A stretch of DNA of 64,000 nt, taken from NCBI GenBank assembly GCA_001804805.1, contig MHBH01000068.1:59505-123504 (forward strand). Reading direction: 5' to 3'. Positions 16,461 to 25,826 of the stretch are shown piece by piece (the stretch's first letter is position 1; every line of letters begins with the position of its first letter). The notes beneath the pieces are model-generated. The model had not been told where the DNA came from. It ran no database searches and saw only the letters and a list, made by a program, of their open reading frames with translations. The position numbers and the translations under genes were made by a program. This stretch comes from Lentisphaerae bacterium GWF2_49_21. Its GTDB lineage: Bacteria; Verrucomicrobiota; Lentisphaeria; Victivallales; GWF2-50-93.

Positions 16461-17644
16461 TTTTTATCCGGTGTTGCTATGGCCTTTTTCACTGGATCAC
16501 CTGCGACAATTGAAACCTTCGCCCCCGGAACGAGCCTGAACTGCCCGGTCAGCACAACTGTCTCGCCGGGCTCTACTCCCTTTGCAATGGCGGACAGGCC
16601 TTCGGCGGAACGTTCGATCTCCACCGGCCGCAGTTCAACGCTTGAATCCGCCTTTACCACGAATATCTGCATGCCCAGCTGTCCGTTCTGTACGGCCTCC
16701 GAGGGTATTGCCGTGAACAATTCGCCGGCGGAGAGCTCAAGTGACACCTCGACGAACAGTCCCGGCCACAGAATTTCATCCGTGTTCGGGAACAATGCCT
16801 TGATCATTACCGTACCGGAATTCTGGTTGACGTTGTTGTCCACGAAGCACAGCTCCCCCCTTCTCTGGATCTTCTCCTTTCCAGTATCAATCTTCGCGGT
16901 CACTTCGACCTTCTTGCCCCCGGCCATCAGCTTCTGCACGACCGGCAGCAGCCTTTCCGGCAAAGCGAACGCCACATATGCGGGAACTGTCGCAGTAATG
17001 TTGACAAGGTTGTCGTCATTGGCCTTGATTATGGAGCCTTCATCCTGGAGGATATCGCCGACACGTCCGTCGAAAGGCGCCTTGATCGTGCAATATTCGA
17101 CATCAAGCTTGGCCCTGTCCAGATTGGCCTGGTCGACCCTTATCATGCGCTTCAATGCTTCAAAGACCACCCTGGTTTTCAGCATTTCGTCTCCGGACAC
17201 CGCATTCTTGGAGTGAAGCTCCTCCTTCACCTTCGCCTGCCTTTCGGCATCCGCGCACAGCAAGATATTCCTGTCGAGGCTGGCCTCGAGCTGCTTCACG
17301 TTCGCCTCGAACTGCCTTGAATCTATCCTGATCAGGACATCCCCCTTCCTCACCTTCTGTCCGGCAACGAACTCCACCTTCACTATCTGCCCGCCGACAA
17401 GCGAGTTGACATCCACCGAGGCAAAGGCCTCCACCGTCCCGTAGGTGTCGAAAATCCACGGGATGTTCCTGGATTCAGCCTTCACGACAGCTACTGGAAC
17501 TGGACCAGGCGTCTTCTTCCCGGCCGCATCGTCCTTCTTCCCGCAGCCGGCTGCGAATGTCGCAACCGCAGCGGCCATCAGAAAAATGAAAAGGCAGTCT
17601 TTCCGGACCCCCTCGAGATAAAATAGTAATTTCTTAATTGTCAT
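16457..17644 (-). CDS. RND efflux periplasmic adaptor (membrane fusion protein), lipoprotein
   Basis: Bridges the RND pump to the outer membrane. MAAAVATFAAGCGKK near residue 30 is a lipoprotein signal. The halves of a barrel-sandwich hybrid follow (VNSLVGGQIVKVEFVAGQKVRKGD and VEYCTIKAPFDGRVGDILQ), with a helical hairpin between and beta-barrel/membrane-proximal domains after. The start at 17644 (MTIKKLLF) is preferred to a longer frame. Translationally coupled to the transporter and divergent from a TetR gene that probably controls both. Confidence 0.93.
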   Translation of the reverse strand: MTIKKLLFYLEGVRKDCLFIFLMAAAVATFAAGCGKKDDAAGKKTPGPVPVAVVKAESRNIPWIFDTYGTVEAFASVDVNSLVGGQIVKVEFVAGQKVRKGDVLIRIDSRQFEANVKQLEASLDRNILLCADAERQAKVKEELHSKNAVSGDEMLKTRVVFEALKRMIRVDQANLDRAKLDVEYCTIKAPFDGRVGDILQDEGSIIKANDDNLVNITATVPAYVAFALPERLLPVVQKLMAGGKKVEVTAKIDTGKEKIQRRGELCFVDNNVNQNSGTVMIKALFPNTDEILWPGLFVEVSLELSAGELFTAIPSEAVQNGQLGMQIFVVKADSSVELRPVEIERSAEGLSAIAKGVEPGETVVLTGQFRLVPGAKVSIVAGDPVKKAIATPDKK

Positions 17645-17750
17645 ATTGCGCCTGTTTATTATGAATGTTTTTTCAAGTAAATACTTATTTGACAATTTAG
17701 GCTTGAAAAGAACCATTTCAAGGATATAATTAAAGTATTCACTTGAATTC

Positions 17751-17928
17751 AGCTGATTGCAAAATTACAGAATCCGGCTATTTCGTGAATGAATCTTGTT
17801 GGAGTTCACAGCTTCAGCGTGTCTTGACTCAAGGTTTTTCACACGCTAAAGTCGAAGATCCCGGCTCAGCGATGCCGGGACAGTGCTCCAACTTCAGCAA
17901 TCAACTCAGGCAATTTTGAAAATTGCCT
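17751..17928. repeat. Full-length GTTGGAGT element with AGCTGATTG ends
   Basis: Terminal AGCTGATTGC (17751-17760) pairs with GCAATCAACT (17897-17906). Inside, GTTGGAGT (17798) pairs with GCTCCAAC (ends 17892), enclosing variable hairpins. An AGGCAATTT-tga-AAATTGCCT hairpin (17908-17928) follows. Same architecture at 19987-20135; partial copies at 18641, 23011, 49710 and 61584. Confidence 0.75.
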
Positions 17929-17974
17929 TGAATTATACAGCAGAAAAATACCTGTAAACATTTCGGAGATCGTC

Positions 17975-18610
17975 ATGCGCTTCAGGAAAGACGGAGAAGA
18001 GACCAGGCAGAGGATACTCAAGGTCGCCAGCAGGCTCTTTGCTGAAAAGGGATATCGCAACACCACCCATGAGCAGATATGCCGCCTGGCCAAGGTCAAC
18101 ACCGCCGCGATAAACTACCATTTCCGCAAGAAGGAGACACTGTATGCCGAGGCATGGCAGATGGCATTCAGTGAACTTTTGAAAAAACATCCTGCGGACG
18201 GAGGGGTTTCCCCGGACGCAAAGCCGGAGGAACGCCTTCATGGGATGATCCTCTCCATATTGCGCCGCATCACCGATCCGGACAACAAGATATTTGAGAT
18301 CATAAACAAGGAACACGCCAATCCCACCGGAATACTGACCGAAACCATCGGCAAGACCATAATGCCAATAAGGACCGGCATCGAATCAATCGTGCGGAAG
18401 ATCCTCGGCGGAAAAGCCTCGGAACAGGATGTCCAGCTCTGCAGGATGAGCATAATGTCCCAGTGCTTCCGTAGACGCCGCAGGATTGGCGGACACGATT
18501 CCGTCATCGACAAGATGGACATAGAGGAAATAGCCGCTCACATCACCCACTTCTCCATCGACGGCATCAACGGCGTCAGGAAACGCCTGGAAAGCGGGAA
18601 AAGCCGCTAA
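17975..18610 (+). CDS. TetR-family transcriptional regulator
   Basis: 211 residues. An N-terminal helix-turn-helix domain, ILKVASRLFAEKGYRNTTHEQICRLAKVNTAAINYHF, is a textbook TetR pattern, and the C-terminal part resembles the CerR/YbiH type. CGGAG lies six bases before the ATG. It diverges from the RND pump genes with 330 bases between, so it most likely represses the pump and itself, the ligand being unknown. No clear operator palindrome could be separated from the repeat element in the spacer. Confidence 0.9.
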   Translation: MRFRKDGEETRQRILKVASRLFAEKGYRNTTHEQICRLAKVNTAAINYHFRKKETLYAEAWQMAFSELLKKHPADGGVSPDAKPEERLHGMILSILRRITDPDNKIFEIINKEHANPTGILTETIGKTIMPIRTGIESIVRKILGGKASEQDVQLCRMSIMSQCFRRRRRIGGHDSVIDKMDIEEIAAHITHFSIDGINGVRKRLESGKSR

Positions 18611-18705
18611 TCAGCGATCGTATGTTGAATAATGCCTCTTGTTGGAGTTCACAGCTTTAGCGTGTCTTGGCATTCATAATGTAACACAGGCATTTTACAT
18701 CTGAC

Positions 18706-19968
18706 TCAGAAGATATATTCCTTGTTCTTCGCTCTTGCAGACATTTCAGAAAGCATCTTGTCGGAAAGAGCCTTGAACTCCAGCTTTATTACAAGCGGTT
18801 CATCAATCAACTTCTCAACAGGAATCCCCTGGATATGGATGAACGGACGACTGCGGTAATGCTTCGGCGTGACCTCAAGCTTCACAGTCAGCCTCTTTCC
18901 ATTATTTAAGAGAATGGCGCTCTTCGGCATGATCCCTATCGGGGAAAGGACTATCCCCGATGTCGGCAGATCCTTGTGGCAGACTACATATAATTTATTC
19001 CCATCACGGGTCAGCATGAAGTTTTCATGATCGAGATATTTCGATGATGACTCCGCGGTTATCGCAGGTTTCACCCGCCTATACCATTTGCCAATGTCCT
19101 TCAGGATCGCTGACGCCTCCTTCGGAATTGTGCCGTCAGGCTTCGGCCCGACATTCAGTACATAGTTCCCGCCCATAGACATTATCTTCGCAATGCTCTG
19201 CATGAGGAATCGTCTCGTGTAATAATCCTCGCCTTCACGGTATCCCCAACTCTGGTCGCCGACTGACTGGCACGCTTCGGTCGGACGTGAAAATTCACCT
19301 CCCGCAGGAACTTTCCGTTCCGGCGTGTCGTAGTCGCCCTTGTCGTAACCACGATCGTTTATCATGATCCCCGGCTGGAGTTTTCTGAGCAATCTATTTA
19401 TGGAAGGATCCTTCACGCGCGGAGGGATGTCCCAGAAGAATCCATATATTTTCCCATAGTTAGAACAAAGTTCAGTCGCCTGTCGTTTCACAAATGAAAT
19501 ATATTTCCTGATATCCGGCTCATCACCGGGATTCTGTTTCAGCAGCTCGTGATCTCCTCCATGGTTGATCGAATTCGGATGATGCCAGTCCGGACATGAA
19601 TAGTAGAGGCACAGCTTGATCCCGTATTTCCTGCACGACTTTGCGAGCATCGCAAGGACATCCTTGCCGTATGGAGTGCGCATTATATTGTAATCCGTCT
19701 CCTTCGTGTCCCACATGCAGAACCCGTCATGGTGCTTGGTCGTGAATATGACATAGTCCATTCCTGATTCCTTCGCGAGACGCATCCACTCATCGGGATC
19801 GTATTTGACAGGATTGAACTTGGCAACACGTTTTACGTATTCGGCCTTTGGAATCCGGCGGCGCCACTGCACCTGCTCGTGCCAGCCATCAATGGAATAA
19901 AGCCCCCAGTGTATGAACATCCCGTATCGGTTCTCGAAGAACCAGTCCCGCCCATCACCGAAATGCTT
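18706..19968 (-). CDS. Alpha-L-fucosidase, glycoside hydrolase family 29
   Basis: Releases alpha-L-fucose from glycans. About 420 residues: FGMFIHWG-like YGMFIHWGLYSI, FNPVKYDPDEW, YVIFTTKHHDGFCMWDT, and the likely nucleophile Asp in YGFFWDIPP (the common form is WFDG, so this is a variant active-site segment). NYVLNVGPKPDGTIP is another GH29 hallmark. No signal peptide, so it should act in the cytoplasm on imported fucosides. The ATG at 19968 has GGAG seven bases ahead. Confidence 0.9.
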   Translation of the reverse strand, partial: KHFGDGRDWFFENRYGMFIHWGLYSIDGWHEQVQWRRRIPKAEYVKRVAKFNPVKYDPDEWMRLAKESGMDYVIFTTKHHDGFCMWDTKETDYNIMRTPYGKDVLAMLAKSCRKYGIKLCLYYSCPDWHHPNSINHGGDHELLKQNPGDEPDIRKYISFVKRQATELCSNYGKIYGFFWDIPPRVKDPSINRLLRKLQPGIMINDRGYDKGDYDTPERKVPAGGEFSRPTEACQSVGDQSWGYREGEDYYTRRFLMQSIAKIMSMGGNYVLNVGPKPDGTIPKEASAILKDIGKWYRRVKPAITAESSSKYLDHENFMLTRDGNKLYVVCHKDLPTSGIVLSPIGIMPKSAILLNNGKRLTVKLEVTPKHYRSRPFIHIQGIPVEKLIDEPLVIKLEFKALSDKMLSEMSARAKNKEYIF

Positions 19969-19986
19969 CATAGTCATTCTCCATAA

Positions 19987-20135
19987 AGCTGATTGTAAAA
20001 ATACAAAAACAACGTTTATCCCGGAAATATGCCCGTTGGAGTACAAACTTTATTTTGTCTTAGCTTTCAACAGGTTATTCAAGCTGAAGCTTGTACTCCA
20101 ACTTAAGCAATCAGCTCAAAAGAGGCAATTGCCTC
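19987..20135. repeat. Full-length GTTGGAGT element with AGCTGATTG ends
   Basis: AGCTGATTG (19987-19995) pairs with GCAATCAGCT (20107-20116). GTTGGAGTACAAACTT (20035) pairs with AAGCTTGTACTCCAAC (to 20102). The perfect palindrome GAGGCAATTGCCTC (20122-20135) follows, twelve bases before the stop of the next gene. Confidence 0.75.
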
Positions 20136-20146
20136 CATCATATCCA

Positions 20147-21520
20147 TCAAGGCATTTCCGAAACTGCCTTCTTCCAGCCATCAACATCTTCCATCAAGTC
20201 TTTTTCTGTAAGCTTTCCCAATACAATTACGGCAATCCTCGCGCATCTGTCAAAATCATCTTGCTTCTGGCCTTCCAGCAATTTCAGCGCCATGACAGCC
20301 AACGCCTTTTTATCCCTAGGCTTTGCAGAAAGTGAATAAGCTGCAAATCCTCGTGTCAACCTCTCTTCCTTGTCTGACTTTACAATTGTCTCAAGCTCAG
20401 CATATATTTCATTGTCATCCAACAATTCAGGCACATGCTCTACCCATGAGACAAGAAACACTCGCATACCCTTGTCTTTCAGGTTGTCCTTGAAATTTTT
20501 CAGGAAGTCGTCTTTCAATTTGTCATTTACCCGAGAGCAACTATGAAGCAGCTGTATTAATCCAATGCGATACTCGAATTCGATACCATTATCATTTATA
20601 AGTTCCGTCATGACCTTATAACATTCATCGCTGGCATCTATTCTACTCTTGGCATTATAGAGGAGTTGGCATAATGCTCCATATCTGTCGGAAGAAGACA
20701 TTTGCTTATTGGGAGCAATCCTTCTTGCATTCTCTGCAATCTTGAAATCCTTGTTGTCATCCCACCATTTCCTCCAATCAACTCCAGCATCTCTAATATG
20801 TGTAATGTCAGCAAGCAGCTTTGAAGATGCATCGGCGAGTTCCTTTTCTTTTGACCCAGAACAAAAGACCAGCGGACTTATGAAATTATCACTCAAAAGA
20901 TATTTGAAATGCTCATCGGACGCCAACTCCAACATTTTAAGCTTTGTATCACGACTTATCTCCAGCTGTAGCTTCTTAGAAAACACTTCAAAACATCTTT
21001 CAGTATTACCTGCAACAAATAAAAACATGTTTGAATTTTCCAGAAGAAGATTCAAGTCTTCATTTTTCTGTGCCTTTTCCAGATAATCACAGTAAATGCC
21101 AGAGACAATTTTCAACGACTCATTAAAATCCTTTTCTGAGCTTGGAAGAAACATAAGGTTGGATATCTCAATGAAGTTCTTGGTATTTATGTCCTCCGAT
21201 TTCAAACGGGCCAATATTCTTTTACTAATATCGCCGGCATCAACACCATTGTTCATCAGAAGCATGGAGACAGCTGTCACCTGTGGATATTCACAGACAT
21301 CAAGATATTTCTGCAGTTTCTGAACCAATTCATTCGAAATCTTATTTTTTAAAAGGAAAGTCAGATAATTAACTTTGTCAGCTGCTGTTAAGCCTGGATT
21401 TATAAAACCAGTAACTGCCTGCTCTTCGGTCATTGCCTGGGCATCGTCAGACATAAGGAGGCAGGAAGAACAAAAGAAGATTAGAATGGCAAAGACAAGC
21501 TTGGTGATTTTCTCAATCAT
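20147..21520 (-). CDS. Exported helical (HEAT-like) protein of unknown function
   Basis: A 457-residue protein with a signal peptide (MIEKITKLVFAILIFFCSSC..., cleavage likely near DDAQA). The rest is made of helical pairs, with a HEAT-like look near the C-terminus (LTRGFAAYSLSAKPRDKKALAVMAL). Mature function unknown, probably a periplasmic scaffold. Similar HEAT-like modules occur in the proteins at 58071 and 60887. Upstream (21565-21602) is an octad repeat TTCTCCGG. Confidence 0.6.
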   Translation of the reverse strand: MIEKITKLVFAILIFFCSSCLLMSDDAQAMTEEQAVTGFINPGLTAADKVNYLTFLLKNKISNELVQKLQKYLDVCEYPQVTAVSMLLMNNGVDAGDISKRILARLKSEDINTKNFIEISNLMFLPSSEKDFNESLKIVSGIYCDYLEKAQKNEDLNLLLENSNMFLFVAGNTERCFEVFSKKLQLEISRDTKLKMLELASDEHFKYLLSDNFISPLVFCSGSKEKELADASSKLLADITHIRDAGVDWRKWWDDNKDFKIAENARRIAPNKQMSSSDRYGALCQLLYNAKSRIDASDECYKVMTELINDNGIEFEYRIGLIQLLHSCSRVNDKLKDDFLKNFKDNLKDKGMRVFLVSWVEHVPELLDDNEIYAELETIVKSDKEERLTRGFAAYSLSAKPRDKKALAVMALKLLEGQKQDDFDRCARIAVIVLGKLTEKDLMEDVDGWKKAVSEMP

Positions 21521-21562
21521 GAAAACACCTTTTATATATTGGCTTTCCTTCTTAATCGTCTC

Positions 21563-21602
21563 CCCTTCTCCGGTTCTCCGACACGCCGATTCTCCGGTTC
21601 AA
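21563..21602. repeat. Period-8 degenerate repeat
   Basis: TTCTCCGG, TTCTCCGA, CACGCCGA, TTCTCCGG in series, in the spacer just past the thiC 3' end. A similar octad array (TTTCTCCG, ACACTCCG, AAACGCCG) is at 58017-58040. Confidence 0.6.
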
Positions 21603-21626
21603 AGATGACAGGCAGGAATGCCTGTC

Positions 21627-22925
21627 CTACTTCTTGATTTCCTTGCTTAATCTCATCGAGCAGAATTTCGGGCCGCACATCGTGCAGAAGGACTTGTCCT
21701 TGCCCTTTTTCTTCACGGACTTCTTCAGGGCATGTTCGCGGTATTCGCGTGCCCGCTCGGGATCAAGCGCAAGCTCGAACTGTTTTTCCCAGTCGAAATC
21801 GGCGCGGGCCCTGCTGATGGCGTCGTCGCGGCATCTCGCATGCGGTTTCTTGAGCGCTACATCTGCGGCATGCGCCGCGATCTTGTATGCGACCACCCCT
21901 CGCCTGACATCCTCAACTTCCGGAAGCCCGAGATGTTCCATGGGAGTGACATAGCAGAGCATCGACGCTCCATGGAAAGCTCCAAGTGCACCGCCTATCG
22001 CGCTCGAAATATGGTCGTATCCCGGCGCACAGTCCGCAACAACGGGACCGAGAATGTAGAATGGCGCTCCTGCACAAACCTTATCTTCAATCTTCATGTT
22101 CATCTCAATCTGATCTAGAGGGACGTGCCCGGGACCTTCAACCATCGCCTGAACTCCGGCCTTGCGGCAGCGCTTCACCAGTTCGCCAAGAGTTGCGAGT
22201 TCCGCAAACTGAGCCTTGTCGCTGGCGTCGGCGAGACATCCCGGACGCAGTCCGTCACCAAGCGAAAGAGTCACATCATATTTCTGGCAGATCGCAAGAA
22301 GCCTGTCGAAATGTTCGTAGAATGGATTCTCCTTCTTGTGGACGGTCATCCATTTTGCGAGGATCGCACCGCCACGGCTGACAATCCTAAGCATCCTCTT
22401 CATCGCAAGCGGGACATGGGCACGGAGAAGTCCTGCATGGATTGTCATGTAATCGACCCCCTGCTCTGCCTGTCTTTCGACAACTTCCAGCAGAAGTTCG
22501 ATCGTAAGGTCTTCAGGCTTTTCAACTAGGCTTACCGCCTCGTAGATCGGAACAGTCCCTACCGGCACCTTGCTCATCCTGACGATTTTCTTGCGAATTT
22601 CGCAGATGTTATCTCCGGTGCTGAGGTCCATGACGGTGTCCGCGCCATATTTCAAGGCGGTCCTGAGCTTGTCAATTTCCTCGTTGAGACAGCTGGACAT
22701 CATGGAATTCCCGATGTTCGCGTTGATCTTAGTGCGAAGGATCTTCCCGATGCCGACCGGCTCCAGGTTCTTATGCCTGATGTTAGCAGGAATGACAATT
22801 CTCCCGGCCGCGACTTCCCTGCGTATCAGTTCAGGAGCAAGGAATTCATTCCGTGCGACCTTTTTCATTTCAGAACTGATCTCGCCCCTCTTCGCCCTGG
22901 CTATCTGAGTATTAATATTTTTCAT
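21627..22925 (-). CDS. thiC: Phosphomethylpyrimidine synthase
   Basis: Makes the pyrimidine of thiamine (HMP-P) from AIR by a radical SAM mechanism. 432 residues. [33 protein letters not shown], and the C-terminal CTMCGPKFC, which binds the 4Fe-4S cluster. The ATG at 22925 is used. It stands alone with no other thi gene nearby and no recognisable TPP riboswitch upstream. Two copies of TGCGA-N3-TCGCA lie in the gene (22356, 22592). Confidence 0.95.
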   Translation of the reverse strand: MKNINTQIARAKRGEISSEMKKVARNEFLAPELIRREVAAGRIVIPANIRHKNLEPVGIGKILRTKINANIGNSMMSSCLNEEIDKLRTALKYGADTVMDLSTGDNICEIRKKIVRMSKVPVGTVPIYEAVSLVEKPEDLTIELLLEVVERQAEQGVDYMTIHAGLLRAHVPLAMKRMLRIVSRGGAILAKWMTVHKKENPFYEHFDRLLAICQKYDVTLSLGDGLRPGCLADASDKAQFAELATLGELVKRCRKAGVQAMVEGPGHVPLDQIEMNMKIEDKVCAGAPFYILGPVVADCAPGYDHISSAIGGALGAFHGASMLCYVTPMEHLGLPEVEDVRRGVVAYKIAAHAADVALKKPHARCRDDAISRARADFDWEKQFELALDPERAREYREHALKKSVKKKGKDKSFCTMCGPKFCSMRLSKEIKK

Positions 22926-23010
22926 GATTTCCAATTTATTGGTATTTATTAGAAACGCCCCAACTTCATTTTAAAGGTCACGAATTCGTTACCTTGTGAA
23001 AACTTTCCCC

Positions 23011-23078
23011 GTTGGAGTACAAACTTTAGTTTGTCTTAGTATTCAATAGCTTACGCAAGCTAAAGCTTGTACTCCAAC
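23011..23078. repeat. GTTGGAGT two-hairpin element (core copy)
   Basis: GTTGGAGTACAAACTTTAG...to CTAAAGCTTGTACTCCAAC: ACAAACT-tta-GTTTGT, then CAAGCT-aa-AGCTTG. It lies between waaA and thiC. The copy at 20035 differs at several bases, mostly in loops and the joining segment. Confidence 0.7.
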
Positions 23079-23135
23079 ATAATCAAAAACTCACACACAT
23101 AAACAGTCCTTAACATTACCGACTTTAAAATAATA

Positions 23136-24410
23136 TTATAGCATCTTCTCCAATTCCTGGATTGTCTTCAATGTCGAGCCTTTGTGTGTTGCGATTTCCT
23201 CCATCGCCCTCTTTCCCATCTCAAGCCTGTGCTTTTCATCTGAAACAAGCTTCTCAATCGCTTGTTCTAGCATGTCATCCGATTCAACGGCAAAAAGGCC
23301 ATGGACATCCTTGAGCACATTGTGTACGAAGCGGAAGTTCCTCATTTCCGGTCCTGTGATGATCGCCTTCCCAAGGATGGCGGGTTCGATTATGTTCTGC
23401 CCTTCGTTGTGTCCGGCAAAACCTTTTCCAACAATGACTATATCAGACTTTGACATTATTCCCAGAAGTTCGCCGGTGGTGTCGGCAAGCAGGCAGTCGA
23501 CAGGTTTTTCAGGGACAATCTTTTCCGAGCGCCTGGAGAATGACATGCCAAGCTCGCGGAACTCGGCGGCGATTTCCGCCCCTCTCTCTGCGTGGCGGGG
23601 AACCGAGATGAATTTCAATTCAGGATGCTTCTTCCTGACAAGAAGATATTTTTCCGCAATCAGCTTCTCTTCTCCCGGATGCGTACTTGCTCCAAGAAGG
23701 ATTAGTTTTCTGTCATTTCCAAAGTACTGACTCACATCAAATTCCGGCAGCTTTGCCGGAATTTCCTGGTCGAACTTCATGTTCCCGAGGATCTGGACAG
23801 GCAGTCCTTCTGAGATCGCGTCAAGACGCGTCTTGTCCTGCTCGGTCTGGGCGCAGATGCAGTCCATCTTCCTGAGGATCGGTCCGAAGAACCATCTGAA
23901 AGTTTCATATTTTCCGGCGGAGCGGTCGGAAATCCTGGCATTGACAAGTGCGACTTTCGCACCGGACCTGCGAACTTCGCAGACGAGGTTCGGCCAGAGT
24001 TCGGTCTCGAATATCACAAGCATCTTCGGTCTTATGAAGTTCAAGGCGAGCTTGACAAAGATGAAGAAGTCGAGTGGCGAGAAAATAACAACTGTGCCTT
24101 CCGGAGCCTTTGAGAAGGCGATTTCCTGGCCTGTGGTGGTGGTGGTCGAAAGTATGAAATCCTGGGAGAAGTTCCTGCTTTTCCATTTTTTGATGAAGCT
24201 CAGGGCGACCTGTGTTTCACCGACGCTGACAGCATGCACCCATATCGGATTCTTCAGGGAGACCAGCTTCATCTTCTTTTCATCGGAAAAAATCCCGAAC
24301 CTCTCGGCATATCCCTGTTTCTTCCCGCCGCGCCTGACCAGCTTGTAGACCAGTCCGGGCAGGAAGAACAGGAGGACGAGGGGGAAAAGCAAGTTGTAGA
24401 TGAATAACAT
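23136..24410 (-). CDS. waaA: 3-deoxy-D-manno-octulosonic acid transferase
   Basis: Adds Kdo to lipid A at the inner face of the membrane, and so indicates LPS. 424 residues: an N-terminal anchor, then GT-B fold with IWVHAVSVGE, FETELWPNL, NARISDRS, ILLGASTHPGEE, FISVPRHAER and FAGHNEGQNIIEPA. Two copies of TGCGA-N3-TCGCA are 20 bases apart (23949, 23969). Confidence 0.94.
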   Translation of the reverse strand: MLFIYNLLFPLVLLFFLPGLVYKLVRRGGKKQGYAERFGIFSDEKKMKLVSLKNPIWVHAVSVGETQVALSFIKKWKSRNFSQDFILSTTTTTGQEIAFSKAPEGTVVIFSPLDFFIFVKLALNFIRPKMLVIFETELWPNLVCEVRRSGAKVALVNARISDRSAGKYETFRWFFGPILRKMDCICAQTEQDKTRLDAISEGLPVQILGNMKFDQEIPAKLPEFDVSQYFGNDRKLILLGASTHPGEEKLIAEKYLLVRKKHPELKFISVPRHAERGAEIAAEFRELGMSFSRRSEKIVPEKPVDCLLADTTGELLGIMSKSDIVIVGKGFAGHNEGQNIIEPAILGKAIITGPEMRNFRFVHNVLKDVHGLFAVESDDMLEQAIEKLVSDEKHRLEMGKRAMEEIATHKGSTLKTIQELEKML

Positions 24411-24446
24411 AGTTCAAATATCTTCCTAATTGATTTTTTCTTAAAC

Positions 24447-24564
24447 GTCAGGCGTCTGCCTGACCTTGAGTGCTGAAGCTTGCTTCAGCCTTGTATAGAG
24501 GAGCTTGCTCCTCGTTATACTGACAAGCAAGCTTGTCAGGAAAAAGGCGGTACCAAGGTACCGC
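24447..24564. repeat. Run of five different perfect palindromic hairpins
   Basis: GTCAGGCGTCTGCCTGAC (24447), GCTGAAGCTTGCTTCAGC (24472), GAGGAGCTTGCTCCTC (24498), CTGACAAGCAAGCTTGTCAG (24520) and GCGGTACCAAGGTACCGC (24547). They have arms of 7-9 bp and 2-4 base loops and are spaced by 6-8 bases. They fill the whole waaA-prfB spacer and end just before the prfB stop. Confidence 0.9.
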
Positions 24565-24573
24565 ACTCCAAAT

Positions 24574-25680
24574 TTATTTCCCTTTTCCTCCCATTTTCAG
24601 CCAGGCCTCCACGAACTTGTCGAGATCTCCGTCGAGGACCGCCTGGGAGTTTCCAGTTTCCACGTCCGTCCTGAGATCCTTCACCATCTGATAGGGATGC
24701 AGGACATATGAACGTATCTGGGCGCCAAAGCCCATTTCGCCCTTTTCACCGCTGAGCTTCTGGGCCTCCTTCATGCGTTTCTGCTCCTCGAGTTCGTAGA
24801 GCCTCGCCTTCATCATCCTCATGGCGGTGGCGCGGTTCTTGTGCTGCGAACGCTCGATCTGGCAGGACACCACGATCCCTGTCGGAATATGTGTAAGGCG
24901 TATCGCGCTGTCGGTCTTGTTGACGTGCTGTCCTCCCGCCCCGCTTGAACGGTAGGTGTCGACACGCAGATCCTTTTCATCGACCGTGATTTCAATTTCC
25001 TCCTCGATCTCCGGGAATGCATCGACTGAAGCAAACGAAGTGTGACGGCGCGCGTTGCTGTCGAACGGCGAGATACGCACAAGCCTGTGGACGCCGCGTT
25101 CGGCCTTGAGGTTCCCATAGACGAAATCACCGCTGACCCTGAGCGTCACGCTTTTTATTCCGGCCTCGTCACCAGGCTGCATTTCGACAATCTCGTCCTT
25201 GAAGCCGCGGCGTTCGAACCAGCGCCGGTACATCCTGAGAAGTATGGATGCCCAGTCGCAGGACTCGGTGCCTCCTGCTCCGGCATGTATCGTGAAGAAC
25301 GCGTTGCTCCTGTCGAATTTTCCGGAAAGGAAGCTGACGAGTTCCAGCTTGTCAAGCGCGTCGGCAAGAGGCTGCCATGTGCCTTCGGCCTCCTTGAGCA
25401 TCTCCTCGTCGTTCGACTCCTCCGCAAGTTCCGCGAGCGCCACGAAGTCGTGGACCTTCTTCATCACCGTATCAAAAGGCTCCAAGATGTTCTTGCACTG
25501 GCTGAGCTGGGCGACAGTCGCCTGGGCCTTCTCGCGGCTGTCCCAGAAATCCGGAGCCGCCATCTTCGCCTCGATATCCGCCTTGTCCTTGCGCTTCTGC
25601 ACGATCTTGAGGAATGTCTCAAGGTACTTGATGCGTTCCAGGGCATCTTTATGGAAAACTTTCAGTTCATCGAATGTCAT
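24574..25680 (-). CDS. prfB: Peptide chain release factor 2
   Basis: Terminates at UGA and UAA. RISPFDSNARRHTSF holds the SPF tripeptide that distinguishes RF2, and YRSSGAGGQHVNKTDSAI holds the GGQ catalytic motif. 368 residues in one continuous frame from MTFDELKVF, so the usual programmed UGA frameshift near codon 25 is absent. Confidence 0.96.
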   Translation of the reverse strand: MTFDELKVFHKDALERIKYLETFLKIVQKRKDKADIEAKMAAPDFWDSREKAQATVAQLSQCKNILEPFDTVMKKVHDFVALAELAEESNDEEMLKEAEGTWQPLADALDKLELVSFLSGKFDRSNAFFTIHAGAGGTESCDWASILLRMYRRWFERRGFKDEIVEMQPGDEAGIKSVTLRVSGDFVYGNLKAERGVHRLVRISPFDSNARRHTSFASVDAFPEIEEEIEITVDEKDLRVDTYRSSGAGGQHVNKTDSAIRLTHIPTGIVVSCQIERSQHKNRATAMRMMKARLYELEEQKRMKEAQKLSGEKGEMGFGAQIRSYVLHPYQMVKDLRTDVETGNSQAVLDGDLDKFVEAWLKMGGKGK

Positions 25681-25826
25681 ATTTCACAATCCTTATTGAA
25701 AAACGGCGGGCATCTTTTACAGTATCAGGCGGGTTTTCGCGCCACCTTCTCGTCGGCCTGGCGCCATCCATCTGACAAAGGCCGCCGTTTTGGGCAATAA
25801 TATAATTAATCTAAGGAGAATAGAAA

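Noticed and set aside
22926..23010. TPP riboswitch upstream of thiC
   Set aside because: The conserved CTGAGA and ACC-x-TGA-type segments were looked for and not found.
25590..25680. Programmed frameshift in prfB
   Set aside because: The frame is continuous from the ATG with no internal UGA near codon 25.
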